This document shows, piece after piece, positions 17,585 through 26,998 of a stretch of 64,000 bases of DNA. Positions within the stretch are counted from its first letter, which is position 1. The number at the start of each line of letters is the position of its first letter. Below the pieces are notes generated by a model that saw only the letters and a program-made list of their open reading frames with translations, was not told the origin of the DNA and searched no databases. This DNA comes from Desulfoscipio geothermicus (GTDB taxonomy: Bacteria; Bacillota; Desulfotomaculia; Desulfotomaculales; Desulfallaceae), in contig JAENYF010000003.1 of the NCBI GenBank assembly GCA_016841905.1, positions 40,325-104,324 on the forward strand, in the 5' to 3' direction. A program made the position numbers and the translations under genes.

Positions 17585-19281
17585 ATGGTTTGTTGATTGC
17601 ATTATACATAAAAAATTTTGGATTAATTGACGAGGTGGAAATAGAGTTTGGCCCGGGTCTTAATGTGCTTACCGGTGAAACAGGTGCAGGCAAATCTATA
17701 GTACTCGAAGCATTGCGGGTTACGCTGGGTGGGCGAGCACAGACAGAATTGATTCGTACAGACCGAGAGCGGGCGCTTGTCCAGGTTACCTTTGATATTA
17801 CCCTGTTGCCGGGTGTTAGTGAACAACTGGACCAAAATGGTATTGAAATGGACGAGCAAGAGCCAGGTATGTTAATTTTGAGTCGGGAAATAAATCGCCA
17901 GGGACGCAATCCCTGCCGCATTAATGGTCGGATTGTTAATCTGGCTGTTTACCGGGAAGTCGCCGGTTTATTGGTAGATATGCACGGTCAGCACGACCAG
18001 CAATCTTTGCAGCTGGCGGATAAACAGTTGCAAGTGCTGGACAGGTATGGTGGCGCCAGAGTGCTCAACTTATTGCAGGCAACTGAGCAGGCCTACAGGC
18101 TGTGGCGGAAATACTACCAGCTTAAGGAGAAAATTATCAGTCACAGCCGGGAAAGACAGCAGCGTATGGATATGATTCAATATCAAATGGATGAAATTGA
18201 TGCCGCGCGGCTGGCTGGTGAAGATGAAGAGGAACTAATAAGACGGCGCAATTTACTTGCCAATGCTGAAAAAATAGCTCAGTTGTCCGGGCATGCGTTG
18301 ATACTTTTACACAGCGGTGCCAACCGGTGTCCTCCTGCTGTTGATCTTTTAGGTGAGGCCAAAAAAAACCTGGATGAGCTATGTCAGTATTTACCCGGGT
18401 TGAAAAACGCCCAGGATAATGTTTTTTCAGCTCTATGCCTGTTGGAAGAAACCGCCCGCGATCTGGCCTCCTGCCAAAATAGTGTCGAGGCAGATCCGCG
18501 TGAGTTAAATTATATTGAGGAAAGACTTGGTGTAATTGACCGGCTAAAAAAGAAATATGGGCGGACAATCACCGAAATACTTGCTCACCGCCAGCGAATT
18601 GCCGAGGAGTTAGAGGAACTGCTAGCTCTGGAAACAGATGCGGCCGGGATCGAGGCACAGGTGGAAAAAAGCTATCAGGAATATAAAGCTATGGCGCAGC
18701 AGCTGGAAGCAGGCAGACTGGAAGCAGCTAACCGCCTGAAGCAAGCGATTGAGCAAGAGTTAATAGACCTGGCGATGAGCAATGTGCAGTTTGTAGTGCA
18801 GGTAATGATAGCTGAGCCTTGCCCTCAAGGTCAAAATACTGTGGAATTTCTTATCTCACCCAACCCGGGCGAACCGTTACGCCCACTGGCAAAAACCGCC
18901 TCCGGTGGTGAGTTGTCAAGGGTTATGCTGGCTCTTAAATCTATCCTAACCTCTGCCGATGAAATAAACACTATGGTGTTTGACGAAGTTGATTCGGGTA
19001 TTGGTGGCTATACCTTGCAGGCGGTGGCGGAAAAACTAGAACAATTAAGCCAAACCAAGCAAATTCTTTGTGTGACTCACGCTGCAGCTGTTGCAGCTTG
19101 TGCAGCAAAACATTATTTAGTTAAAAAATCAATTAACAGCCAAAGAACAGTAACATCTGTAATCCCCTTGAAAAATGAAGAACAGCGTGTTGAAGAATTG
19201 AAACGCATGCTGGGCGGCGACCAAGAATCACAGGCTCTTTTAGAACACGCGCGCGACTTGCTTCGCAACCGTTTGTCCTAA
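17581..19281 (+). CDS. recN: DNA repair protein RecN
   Basis: RecN is an SMC-like ATPase that acts early at double-strand breaks. Walker A is LTGETGAGKSIVLEAL (about residues 31-46), the ABC signature is TASGGELSRVMLALKSIL and Walker B is TMVFDEVDSGIGG; the middle is a long coiled coil. 566 aa, normal. The start is uncertain: a GTG overlaps the argR stop, and TTG codons at 17590 and 17593 sit better spaced from the GGGGGGTGA. It ends the dxs-recN operon. Confidence 0.95.
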   Translation: MNGLLIALYIKNFGLIDEVEIEFGPGLNVLTGETGAGKSIVLEALRVTLGGRAQTELIRTDRERALVQVTFDITLLPGVSEQLDQNGIEMDEQEPGMLILSREINRQGRNPCRINGRIVNLAVYREVAGLLVDMHGQHDQQSLQLADKQLQVLDRYGGARVLNLLQATEQAYRLWRKYYQLKEKIISHSRERQQRMDMIQYQMDEIDAARLAGEDEEELIRRRNLLANAEKIAQLSGHALILLHSGANRCPPAVDLLGEAKKNLDELCQYLPGLKNAQDNVFSALCLLEETARDLASCQNSVEADPRELNYIEERLGVIDRLKKKYGRTITEILAHRQRIAEELEELLALETDAAGIEAQVEKSYQEYKAMAQQLEAGRLEAANRLKQAIEQELIDLAMSNVQFVVQVMIAEPCPQGQNTVEFLISPNPGEPLRPLAKTASGGELSRVMLALKSILTSADEINTMVFDEVDSGIGGYTLQAVAEKLEQLSQTKQILCVTHAAAVAACAAKHYLVKKSINSQRTVTSVIPLKNEEQRVEELKRMLGGDQESQALLEHARDLLRNRLS

Positions 19282-19331
19282 TTTAAAAGTTTTATTTACT
19301 ATCCAGGTGCGGTGACGATAAAATTTAGTTA

Positions 19332-19360
19332 TTGACTTTGCGAATTAGTATTATTATAGT
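19332..19360 (+). promoter_or_regulatory. Sigma-A promoter in the recN-spoIVB gap
   Basis: TTGACT (19332-19337), a 17-bp spacer and TATAGT (19355-19360). The nearest gene start is about 290 bp downstream, but a terminator lies only about 60 bp after the -10. Confidence 0.65.
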
Positions 19361-19366
19361 TCCAAG

Positions 19367-19446
19367 ATAATTATGCAAAACGCAGGTTGTCTGGTTACAT
19401 GATATTTCTGGTATGAAAAGTGGTTGCTGCCAACCACCTTTTTTTA
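19367..19446 (+). ncRNA. Candidate small RNA between recN and spoIVB
   Basis: A good promoter (19332-19360) and a strong terminator (GTGGTTG at 19420-19426 with CAACCAC at 19431-19437, then TTTTTTT) frame an RNA of about 80 nt with no reading frame. It is not a leader in the simple sense because about 200 bp separate it from spoIVB. It resembles no family I know. The rest of the gap (19447-19650) is AT-rich and I see nothing further in it, though a forespore promoter for spoIVB should be there. Confidence 0.45.
19418..19446 (+). terminator. Rho-independent terminator in the recN-spoIVB gap
   Basis: GTGGTTG/CAACCAC stem with a 4-nt loop, extendable by AA/TT, followed by a T run. Confidence 0.8.
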
Positions 19447-19652
19447 TGCCCGTTATCAATATGTTACAATACAAAGCCAAGCCGCATGTCTACAGGCGGT
19501 GGCAATGTGCGGCACTTAAGGGCGGAATAAATGAACTTAAACAAGGCCAATTTAAAGACATATTAAAAACAGTTTTTTAAAGGCGGTGATTTTATTTTTT
19601 ATTATTCGATAGTTTGAAATCCCTCAAAAAATTTTTTAAGGGGGTATGATGT

Positions 19653-20987
19653 CTGAAACGCAGCAAGCATTGCAGATTATTGGGATCTATTTTTGTACTA
19701 GTATTTGCTCTGATGGCATCTTTTATAACACTGAATTCTTATTGGAATTGTTTTCTTCCTTCCAGGCAGAATATTAATGTAGGCGATAACCTTGTTTCCG
19801 GCCTTGATTTGCCAGGACCTGTTAAGCAAAACGTTAGTTTAGACCTGCACTCGATATCGGAGAGCCCTTCTATTAACGGTAATCATTACCATAAGTTTAC
19901 CTGTAAACCCGCAACCTCCCTTCCTATAGCTTCAAAACCTGGGCAGTTAGAGATGCAGTTGAGATTGTTCGGTCTTTTACCTATTCACCGGATGATGGTT
20001 AATGTAGTGGAACCTGTTAATGTTATACCAGGCGGTCAATCTGTGGGCGTATTACTGCATACTGAAGGCGTAATGGTGGTTGGTGAGGCCGCAGTGGAAA
20101 AAAACGGTCGTACATTTTTCCCTGCCAGGTCAGCTGGCATTGCAGTAGGTGATTTGATATTAAAAATCAATGGCTCTAAAATTACTAGTGAGAATCAATT
20201 ACAGGAAATTGTTAATCAATGTGGCAGGCAGGGCAGAGATATTATTTTGCTGATTAAACACGGCAATGAAAAAAAGTTAACAAAAATTACACCGGTTCTA
20301 TGTGACAAAACTGACCGTTATCGTATTGGATTATTCATTAAAAATAGTACTGCCGGTGTTGGGACATTAACTTTTTATGAACCCAAAACAAAAACCTATG
20401 GGGCATTGGGCCATGTAATTGCGGATTTTGATAGTGGTCACAAATTAAACCCGGTGGATGGCAAGATTGTCGAAGCAACAGTTAAAGGGATTCACCCCGG
20501 CCAAAAGGGTTCCCCTGGCGAAAAATTAGGTATATTTAAAGGGAATAGCGATATTATTGGAAATATTGAAAAAAATACCATCTGCGGAATATTTGGCAGG
20601 CTACAAAGAGGGATTAACAATCCATATTACAATAAACCCATGTCGGTAGCCATGAGATATCAAATTGAAGAGGGTCAGGCTGAGATCTTAACTGTACTGG
20701 ATGGTAATAAAATTGAAAAATTTAATATTAAAATTATAGATATATTACCTGCCGGCAACAACAAAGAGTTAATCATAAAAGTCACGGACCAGGAGTTGTT
20801 AAGGCGTACTGGAGGTATTATTCAAGGCATGAGCGGTAGTCCCATCATACAAAATGGCAGGCTGGTTGGAGCTGTAACACATGTATTTATTAATGATCCG
20901 GCTAAAGGGTATGGTGTGTTGGCAGAAAATATGCTAATTGAAGCAAATTTATTAAACGCGAAGCATGTGAAGAAAAAAGCGGCATAA
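19653..20987 (+). CDS. spoIVB: SpoIVB peptidase (stage IV sporulation protein B, S55 family)
   Basis: SpoIVB is secreted from the forespore and cleaves SpoIVFA, which lets SpoIVFB process pro-sigma-K. The protein has one N-terminal membrane segment (LGSIFVLVFALMASFITL), a PDZ domain (AGIAVGDLILKINGSKITSENQLQEIV) and the S55 peptidase domain with the histidine of GALGHVIADFDSG and the serine of QGMSGSPIIQNGRLVGAVTHV. The start is odd: the only well-placed Shine-Dalgarno (AAGGGGGT, 19638-19645) points to a CTG at 19653, which gives a basic LKRSKHCR before the membrane segment. The first ATG/GTG/TTG in frame is TTG 19680, which lacks both. An ATG pair at 19646/19649 is in another frame. Confidence 0.9.
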   Translation: MKRSKHCRLLGSIFVLVFALMASFITLNSYWNCFLPSRQNINVGDNLVSGLDLPGPVKQNVSLDLHSISESPSINGNHYHKFTCKPATSLPIASKPGQLEMQLRLFGLLPIHRMMVNVVEPVNVIPGGQSVGVLLHTEGVMVVGEAAVEKNGRTFFPARSAGIAVGDLILKINGSKITSENQLQEIVNQCGRQGRDIILLIKHGNEKKLTKITPVLCDKTDRYRIGLFIKNSTAGVGTLTFYEPKTKTYGALGHVIADFDSGHKLNPVDGKIVEATVKGIHPGQKGSPGEKLGIFKGNSDIIGNIEKNTICGIFGRLQRGINNPYYNKPMSVAMRYQIEEGQAEILTVLDGNKIEKFNIKIIDILPAGNNKELIIKVTDQELLRRTGGIIQGMSGSPIIQNGRLVGAVTHVFINDPAKGYGVLAENMLIEANLLNAKHVKKKAA

Positions 20988-21115
20988 ACTGAAAATTCTA
21001 TAATACAAAATAGTAAAATATTAACAATTTGTTAAGAAAAAATAAAGGTATTCCCCCTTCCGCGTCGAAAGTAAATACAAGATAAAAAAAGGTGTTTGGC
21101 AGGAGGCGGGAAATA

Positions 21116-21880
21116 ATGAGAAAGGTAATAAAAGTCCTAATAGCTGATGATAACAGGGAATTTTGCGATTTATTAAAAGAATTCTTACAACAGCAGGATG
21201 AGTTCAATTTAGTAGGTATTGCCCAAAATGGCTTAGAGGCATTAGATTTAATTCAAACTGAAACGCCTGATGTCGTAGTGTTGGATGTGATTATGCCACA
21301 TTTAGATGGGATTGGTGTGCTGGAAAAACTCAACGATAATAAATATCGACCCAGGGTAATTATGTTAACAGCTTTTGGTCAGGAAAGTATAACGCAAAGA
21401 GCGGTGGAACTAGGTGCAGATTACTATATTTTAAAACCTTTTGATTTCGAGGTTTTAGCTACCCGGATCAGACAGTTAGCTGGAGGCGGGCTTAACGTTT
21501 CACCTTATATTACAGTGGCCAAACCGAAAAATTTAGATGTTGCAGTAACTAATATAATCCACGAAATGGGTGTGCCGGCTCATATTAAAGGTTACCATTA
21601 TCTTAGAGATGCTATTCTACAAGTTATTGAGGATGTTGGTCTACTTGGAGCGGTTACTAAAGAACTTTACCCAATGATCGCTCATAAATACCAAACTACT
21701 CCCAGTCGAGTTGAAAGAGCCATCCGGCATGCAATTGAACTGGCTTGGGATAGGGGTAATATTGAAATGATGACTAAGTTTTTTGGCTATACCATTAACC
21801 TGCAGCGTGGCAAACCTACAAATTCAGAATTTATTGCTATGGTAGCCGATAAATTACGCATTGAGGTCAAGGTAAGTTAG
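21116..21880 (+). CDS. spo0A: Sporulation master response regulator Spo0A
   Basis: Spo0A~P starts sporulation. The receiver domain reads [19 protein letters not shown] with the acidic pair, the phosphorylation site in [18 protein letters not shown], the T of VIMLTAFGQ and the K of [10 protein letters not shown]. The C-terminal DNA-binding domain carries the family signature [18 protein letters not shown] and the recognition helix [24 protein letters not shown]. 254 aa; ATG 21116 has AGGAGGCGGG upstream. A near-match 0A box (CGTCGAA, 21063-21069) lies about 50 bp upstream of the start, which would fit autoregulation but is weak evidence. Confidence 0.97.
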   Translation: MRKVIKVLIADDNREFCDLLKEFLQQQDEFNLVGIAQNGLEALDLIQTETPDVVVLDVIMPHLDGIGVLEKLNDNKYRPRVIMLTAFGQESITQRAVELGADYYILKPFDFEVLATRIRQLAGGGLNVSPYITVAKPKNLDVAVTNIIHEMGVPAHIKGYHYLRDAILQVIEDVGLLGAVTKELYPMIAHKYQTTPSRVERAIRHAIELAWDRGNIEMMTKFFGYTINLQRGKPTNSEFIAMVADKLRIEVKVS

Positions 21881-22080
21881 TACAAAGCAAAAAAAATATT
21901 ATATTACTAAAACATGCACATATATTAGCAAACATACTATATATTAACTATATGAGGCCATGATTACACACCAATAATTTATTGTTATATTTAAGGCACA
22001 ATAAATTTGAGGTGTTTTTGTTTTGCGGTATAATAAAGCTTAATAGGTTTTGATTATATCGTATATAATTCGTCATAGTC

Positions 22081-22109
22081 TTGACCCAAATAAGCAGAAA
22101 CTGTAAAAT
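22081..22109 (+). promoter_or_regulatory. Sigma-A promoter of the steA-steB cluster
   Basis: TTGACC (22081-22086), a 17-bp spacer and TAAAAT (22104-22109). A second possible promoter, TTGAGG (22007) with TATAAT (22029-22034), lies upstream. Confidence 0.65.
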
Positions 22110-22134
22110 GTAAAAATTAAAGGCGGTGATTCAA

Positions 22135-23256
22135 GTGGCCATCAAAGGCGTAGCCCGGTTGGATAAAAAAACCAAACATTTAGTTAAGCGCTTGCAACCC
22201 GGTGATATTGCCGTAATTGACCACGGTGATTTGGACGAGGTAGCCGCTAATGCTCTAGTAGAAGCTCATGTAAAAGCAGTGATAAATAACAGCCCTTCCA
22301 TGAGTGTGGTCTACCCAAACTGCGGGCCTTTAACCATTGTGGAAGCGGGTATCAAATTGCTTGATTGCCCGGGCAGTGATTTATTTGCCATTTTAACAGA
22401 AGGCCAGGAAATTGAGGTAAAAAATGACCAGGTCATGCTCTCTGATGTTGTACTTGCAGTCGGGGAAGAATTGACCGTTGATAAAATAAAGCAAAAAATG
22501 GATGCTACCAAAGCTAATATAGAAGATGTGTTATCTAGTTTTGTCCAAAACACTATGGATTACGCCCAAAATGAAATCGGTTTAATCTGCGGTGAATACA
22601 AAGTGCCGGACGTCACTACAGCTTTTCTGGAGAGACATGCCCTTATTGTTGTGCGCGGCAATAATTATAAGGAAGATTTAAGAGCGATAAAATCTTATAT
22701 CGATGAAATAAAACCTGTGTTAGTTGGAGTTGATGGTGGCGCAGATGCTCTGATGGAGTTTGGCCTGCGGCCTGATATTATTGTAGGTGACATGGACAGT
22801 GTGAGCGATAAAACTTTGCGCTGTGGGGCAGAACTGGTAGTGCACGCTTATCCTGACGGACGAGCGCCCGGTATGGCCCGCCTGCTGGAAATGGGCTTAT
22901 CGGCTTTAACCTATGCTGCGCCAGGGACGAGCGAGGATATAGCAATGCTGATCGCCTATGACAAGGGAGCAGAGCTGATCGTGGCAGTGGGAACTCATTC
23001 CAATATGATTGATTTTCTTGAAAAAGGACGCAAGGGCATGGCCAGCACTTTTTTAGTTAGAGCTAAAGTAGGTTCAATATTAATTGATGCTAAAGGAGTC
23101 AGTAAACTGTACAAAAGCAGACTGAAAGCCAAACACCTGGCCCCCCTTTTTTTGGCCGCTCTGCTGCCGGTAGCCGCAGTAGCGGTGATTTCTCCTGCTA
23201 CTAGGGAATTGCTGCGTCTTTGGCTCATTCAATTTCGTCTCCTGGTCGGAATTTAA
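22135..23256 (+). CDS. SteA-like protein with thiamin-pyrophosphokinase-type domain and C-terminal membrane anchor
   Basis: The protein (373 aa) looks like SteA, a cytokinetic protein described in actinobacteria that works with the membrane protein SteB. The N-terminal part (VARLDKKTKHLVKRLQPGDIAVIDHGDLDEVAANALVEAHVKAVINNSPSMS) is typical of that family. The middle holds a thiamin-pyrophosphokinase-like core, VGVDGGADALMEFGLRPDIIVGDMDSVSD, and the C-terminus one membrane helix (LFLAALLPVAAVAVI). GTG 22135 is preceded by AAAGGCGGTGA. The next gene is SteB-like, which strengthens the call. Its substrate and function in Firmicutes are not established. Confidence 0.8.
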   Translation: MAIKGVARLDKKTKHLVKRLQPGDIAVIDHGDLDEVAANALVEAHVKAVINNSPSMSVVYPNCGPLTIVEAGIKLLDCPGSDLFAILTEGQEIEVKNDQVMLSDVVLAVGEELTVDKIKQKMDATKANIEDVLSSFVQNTMDYAQNEIGLICGEYKVPDVTTAFLERHALIVVRGNNYKEDLRAIKSYIDEIKPVLVGVDGGADALMEFGLRPDIIVGDMDSVSDKTLRCGAELVVHAYPDGRAPGMARLLEMGLSALTYAAPGTSEDIAMLIAYDKGAELIVAVGTHSNMIDFLEKGRKGMASTFLVRAKVGSILIDAKGVSKLYKSRLKAKHLAPLFLAALLPVAAVAVISPATRELLRLWLIQFRLLVGI

Positions 23257-23278
23257 CGGGGAATATAGGTGATATTTA

Positions 23279-24148
23279 ATGATTATTGATTATAAATACC
23301 ACATTGCTTCGCTAGTAGCTGTTTTTTTAGCCTTGGGTGTAGGTATTTTAATTGGCAGTACTATATTGGGCAATGATGCGCTGATTGATTATCAGAAACA
23401 AGTTACCAACGGGTTGGAAAACCAACTACAAACTTTACGGGAAACCAATGAAACTGTACAAGCCCGGGCAAATACCTTGGAAACAGATGCTAACATGCAT
23501 AAAGAATTTGAAAAACAAGTGCTGCCTTTATTAACAGCCGGCAAGTTGACCGGGAAAACTTTTGCCATTGTGGAACTGAATAATTTTGGTTTTCCACCGG
23601 AACTGTCTGAAGTCATAAAAAATGCCGGGGGGCGGGTTAGTTCCATCACTTCGGTTAACGCCATTGACGATGAAAAGCAAATTATCACTACATTACAGCA
23701 GGAACTTGTTTGGCCGATTGCAACCAGCGACGAATTATATAAAAGGCTGGGAATTGAAATAGCCAACAGCCTAACCACCGGTGAAAATGAGGCGGTTACC
23801 AGTTATCTGGTGGAAAGAGAATTGCTTAAAACTAATGGGGAATATGGCATTCCTGTTGATGGACTAATTATTGCCGGTGGTAGTTACAGCGAAGAGGACC
23901 GAAATATGCAAGCTGATATATCTTTAATAGATTATTTTAAAAATTTAAACATCCCAGTGGTGGGAGTTGAAGAAACTGATGTTATTTCATCATCCATGAA
24001 AGAGTACCAGCACAAGCATATCAGTACGGTGGATAATATTGATACCGCACCCGGTCAAATGGCCATGGTGCTGGTATTAAGTGGACAGCCGGGTCATTAT
24101 GGAGTCAAATCTACAGCACAAAAACTAATGCCTGATTTACAAGGATAG
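23279..24148 (+). CDS. SteB/MctB-like membrane protein (copper transporter family by annotation)
   Basis: 289 aa with an N-terminal motif YKYHIASLVAVFLALGVGILIGSTILG that forms one membrane helix and is the hallmark of the MctB/'copper transporter' family, then a coiled coil (roughly residues 38-70) and an extracytoplasmic alpha/beta domain with DGLIIAGG. The pairing with the SteA-like gene 22 bp upstream is the same as in actinobacterial steAB. A copper transport role is doubtful for a single-helix protein; a scaffold role with SteA is more likely. AGGTGA precedes the ATG. Confidence 0.78.
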   Translation: MIIDYKYHIASLVAVFLALGVGILIGSTILGNDALIDYQKQVTNGLENQLQTLRETNETVQARANTLETDANMHKEFEKQVLPLLTAGKLTGKTFAIVELNNFGFPPELSEVIKNAGGRVSSITSVNAIDDEKQIITTLQQELVWPIATSDELYKRLGIEIANSLTTGENEAVTSYLVERELLKTNGEYGIPVDGLIIAGGSYSEEDRNMQADISLIDYFKNLNIPVVGVEETDVISSSMKEYQHKHISTVDNIDTAPGQMAMVLVLSGQPGHYGVKSTAQKLMPDLQG

Positions 24149-24200
24149 GACGTTTAAAATTTATTGTCGTCATGGTCTATTGTTAAGGGAGAGGACAAAA

Positions 24201-24884
24201 GTGGCTATTTTTGCTAAGCGGGTTGTGGCTTTGATACCGGCCTATAACGAAGCAAAAACCATTTCCGCAACTGTAGCGGCGCTGTCTGAGCTGTCTGAAG
24301 TGGATGAAATTGTAGTGGTAAACGATGCATCTACCGATCAAACAGCCAATTTGGCCGCTGCTGCTGGGGCCAGGGTGATCAGCTTACCCAGTAATCAAGG
24401 GAAAGGTGCTGCGCTCAATGAGGGCAGCAGGCAAATTAAGGCGGATATAGTTCTGCTGCTGGATGGAGACCTGGGGGAATCAGCCAGAGAGGCGCGTTTG
24501 TTGTTAGCGCCTGTTCTAGTAGGCCGGGCTGATATGACTGTGGCTCAATTCCCGCCGCCGCGCCTGAAGGGCGGTTTTGGCCTGGTTAAGGGCTTAGCCA
24601 GGAAGGGCATTAGATTTTATACCGGCCTGGAAATGAAGTCCCCATTATCCGGTCAGCGTGTAATGACTCGCTTGGTAATGGATAAATTGCTGCCTTTCGC
24701 TTCGGGTTACGGGGTTGAGGTAGGGCTTACAATTAAAGCGGCCCGGGCTGGCTTTATAGTGCTGGAAGTGCCGGTGCAGATGACTCATGCTGAAACAGGG
24801 CGCGATTTAAAAGGCTTTTGCCACCGAGGCAGGCAGTTTTGTCATGTCGCCCGAGTACTGGTTAAAGCTGCGGTATTGAAATAA
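24201..24884 (+). CDS. Glycosyltransferase family 2 protein
   Basis: A GT-A fold transferase of 227 aa: VVALIPAYNEAKTISATVAAL, the nucleotide-binding IVVVNDASTDQTANLAAAAGARVI, GKGAALNEGSRQI and the metal site LLLDGDLGES (DGD in place of DxD). A later GVEVGLTIKAARAGFIVLEVPVQMTH is typical of the dolichyl-phosphate-sugar-synthase-like branch. No membrane segment is seen. GTG 24201 has GGGAGAGG upstream. It is 17 bp before a WecA/MraY-fold protein, so the two may act on one lipid-linked sugar; the substrate is unknown. Confidence 0.82.
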   Translation: MAIFAKRVVALIPAYNEAKTISATVAALSELSEVDEIVVVNDASTDQTANLAAAAGARVISLPSNQGKGAALNEGSRQIKADIVLLLDGDLGESAREARLLLAPVLVGRADMTVAQFPPPRLKGGFGLVKGLARKGIRFYTGLEMKSPLSGQRVMTRLVMDKLLPFASGYGVEVGLTIKAARAGFIVLEVPVQMTHAETGRDLKGFCHRGRQFCHVARVLVKAAVLK

Positions 24885-24901
24885 GTTTCGAGGTGAGAGC
24901 A

Positions 24902-25750
24902 TTGAATTGGCAGCCAGAAATGTTTTACCTGCCGGTGGGTTTTGTACTGGCTTTTCTAATCGCTCTTATTATAAGGGAAAAGGTACTGGCCATGATAGTT
25001 GAGGCAGATTTTGTGCGACCTAACTTTAAAGGGGAAAAAATTCCCCTAGCCGCAGGGGTTGTTTTTTTTATTTCTACAGTTTATGCGGTAATGCCCTTAT
25101 TTTTTATATGGCCGCCTGATCTGCGTGAAAATGCTGTTCTTTACTTGTTGGCTATGGCCGGGGCGACTTTTTTAGGATTGATGGATGATTTTTGGGGCAA
25201 CCGGGAGGCGTCCGGGCTATTGGGACACTTCAAAGCTTTGCTGCGGGGAAGCTTAACCACCGGGGCCGTAAAAGCGCTTGGTGGCGGGATGTTAGCGCTA
25301 ATTTTAGCCGTGCAGCTGTATCCTGGAAATATTTGGCGCATAATGGACAGCGCTTTGATTATTGCTCTTTCAGTTAACCTGCTTAATTTATTTGACCTGC
25401 GTCCCGGCCGGGCCGGCAAGGTTTTTATATTACTCTATATCCTGTTGTTGCCCGCGGCGCTGGGCAGTTCAGAAGCGGTGATGGCGACCATGACGTTGGG
25501 TGCTCTGCTGGCCTTTTTACCGGCGGACTTTAAAGCCAGGGCGATGATGGGAGATGCGGGGTCTAACACACTGGGGATCATTATTGGTTTGACAGCTGCC
25601 GCTTCTCTAGATGGATACTACCGTGCCGGTTATCTGGCCATGTTGGTGATCATGCACATCATAACCGAAAGATATTCCCTTACCCGGATTATTTCCGGGA
25701 ATGCTTTTTTAAATTATTTAGATATGTTGGGACGGGAAAAAAATCCTTAA
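24902..25750 (+). CDS. MraY/WecA-fold membrane protein (divergent phospho-sugar transferase family)
   Basis: A polytopic membrane protein (282 aa). It keeps three marks of the polyprenyl-phosphate phospho-sugar transferase fold: the acidic pair in FLGLMDDFWGN, the loop NLLNLFDLRPGRAGK where MraY has N-x-x-N-x-x-DG, and MMGDAGSNTLGIIIGL. The usual DG of the second motif is changed, so activity or substrate may differ from MraY and WecA. TTG 24902 with GAGGTGA is the likely start. Part of the steA-steB-GT2 cluster. Confidence 0.75.
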   Translation: MNWQPEMFYLPVGFVLAFLIALIIREKVLAMIVEADFVRPNFKGEKIPLAAGVVFFISTVYAVMPLFFIWPPDLRENAVLYLLAMAGATFLGLMDDFWGNREASGLLGHFKALLRGSLTTGAVKALGGGMLALILAVQLYPGNIWRIMDSALIIALSVNLLNLFDLRPGRAGKVFILLYILLLPAALGSSEAVMATMTLGALLAFLPADFKARAMMGDAGSNTLGIIIGLTAAASLDGYYRAGYLAMLVIMHIITERYSLTRIISGNAFLNYLDMLGREKNP

Positions 25751-25852
25751 ATACATAACCCTATTATTTTGCCGCCAGAAACTCGTTATTTTACAGCGGG
25801 GCTTTTGGCGGTTATTATATTAGTAACATTAGTTTACAAAGGTGGGGTCCGA

Positions 25853-26998
25853 TTGATTAATAGGGAACGATTGGTGGCTGAGTTTATGGAATTGGTACGG
25901 GTGGACAGTGAAAGCAGGCGGGAGGCACCTATGTCTGCTCTGCTTAGGGACAAACTACAGCAGCTTGGATTCACAGTTTATGTGGACGATGCCGGCTCTC
26001 AAACCGGCTCAAATACGGGAAATCTAATTGCCCGTTTGCCTGGCAATGAAGATGCGGTTGCACTAATGTTATCGGCCCATATGGATACTGTATCCCCGGG
26101 GCGCAGCATTAATCCTGTGAAAAAAAACGGCATAATTTACTCAGATGGGACCACCGTGCTGGGTGCCGACGATAAAGCCGGTATTGCGGCCATCTTGGAG
26201 GCAGTGCGGGTGGTGCAGGAACAAAAACTGCCGCACGGTGTATTGGAGTTAATATTTACGATTTGTGAGGAAGTAGGGTTAGCAGGCGTCAAGTTCTTGG
26301 ATTTTTCCCGCCTTGAGGCCAGGATGGGGTACGTGCTGGACAGCAATGGCTCTGTAGGCTCTATCATCAACCAGGGACCATCTCAGGATGAGATATATGC
26401 TGAAATGCTGGGTGTAGCAGCCCATGCCGGGATCAACCCTGAAGACGGGGTTAATGCCGTACAGGTGGCTTCCAGGGCTATTGCCGGTATGCAGCTTGGC
26501 CGCATTGACCACGAAACAACTGCAAATATTGGCATTATATCCGGTGGCGTGGCCATTAATATTGTACCGGATAAAGTAATGATCAAGGGTGAGACTAGAA
26601 GCCTGCAGGAGCAAAAACGAATTGAGCAGACCCGGGTAATTTGTGAGGCCTTGGAAAAAGCGGCCCGGGAGGGCGGTGCGCAGGTTCAGGTGAGAGTAGA
26701 AACCATGTATCCCGCTATGAACGTGCCTGTAGATGCTCCGGTAGTGCAACTAGCGCAAAAGGCGGCGCTGGATTTGGGTTTACAACCGGTTGTCAAAAGC
26801 ACGGGCGGTGGCAGCGATACACACATATTTAACGAACACGGTATATCGGCGGTAAACCTGGGTATTGCCATGCAAAAGGTGCACACTACCGATGAGTTTA
26901 TCACAGTCAGTGACCTGGTGCTGGATGCTTCTTATGTGTTGGCCATAATTAACACTGCAGCCGGCTGGGGGACCGGGAAGGGAGCAAACGCATTTTGA
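25853..26998 (+). CDS. M20 family zinc metallopeptidase (PepT-like)
   Basis: A cytosolic di-zinc aminopeptidase or deacylase of 381 aa. Metal ligands and catalytic residues are seen in LMLSAHMDTVSPG, GTTVLGADDKAGIAAILEAV, FTICEEVGLAGVKFLD, YVLDSNGSVGSI and the last histidine region GGGSDTHIFNEHGISAVNLG. The internal dimerisation domain includes AHAGINPEDGVNAVQVASRAIAGM. The order of motifs fits the PepT-like family. TTG 25853 follows AAAGGTGGGG by 7 bases; the longer frame (from 25769) would add a hydrophobic stretch that is probably untranslated. Confidence 0.88.
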   Translation: MINRERLVAEFMELVRVDSESRREAPMSALLRDKLQQLGFTVYVDDAGSQTGSNTGNLIARLPGNEDAVALMLSAHMDTVSPGRSINPVKKNGIIYSDGTTVLGADDKAGIAAILEAVRVVQEQKLPHGVLELIFTICEEVGLAGVKFLDFSRLEARMGYVLDSNGSVGSIINQGPSQDEIYAEMLGVAAHAGINPEDGVNAVQVASRAIAGMQLGRIDHETTANIGIISGGVAINIVPDKVMIKGETRSLQEQKRIEQTRVICEALEKAAREGGAQVQVRVETMYPAMNVPVDAPVVQLAQKAALDLGLQPVVKSTGGGSDTHIFNEHGISAVNLGIAMQKVHTTDEFITVSDLVLDASYVLAIINTAAGWGTGKGANAF

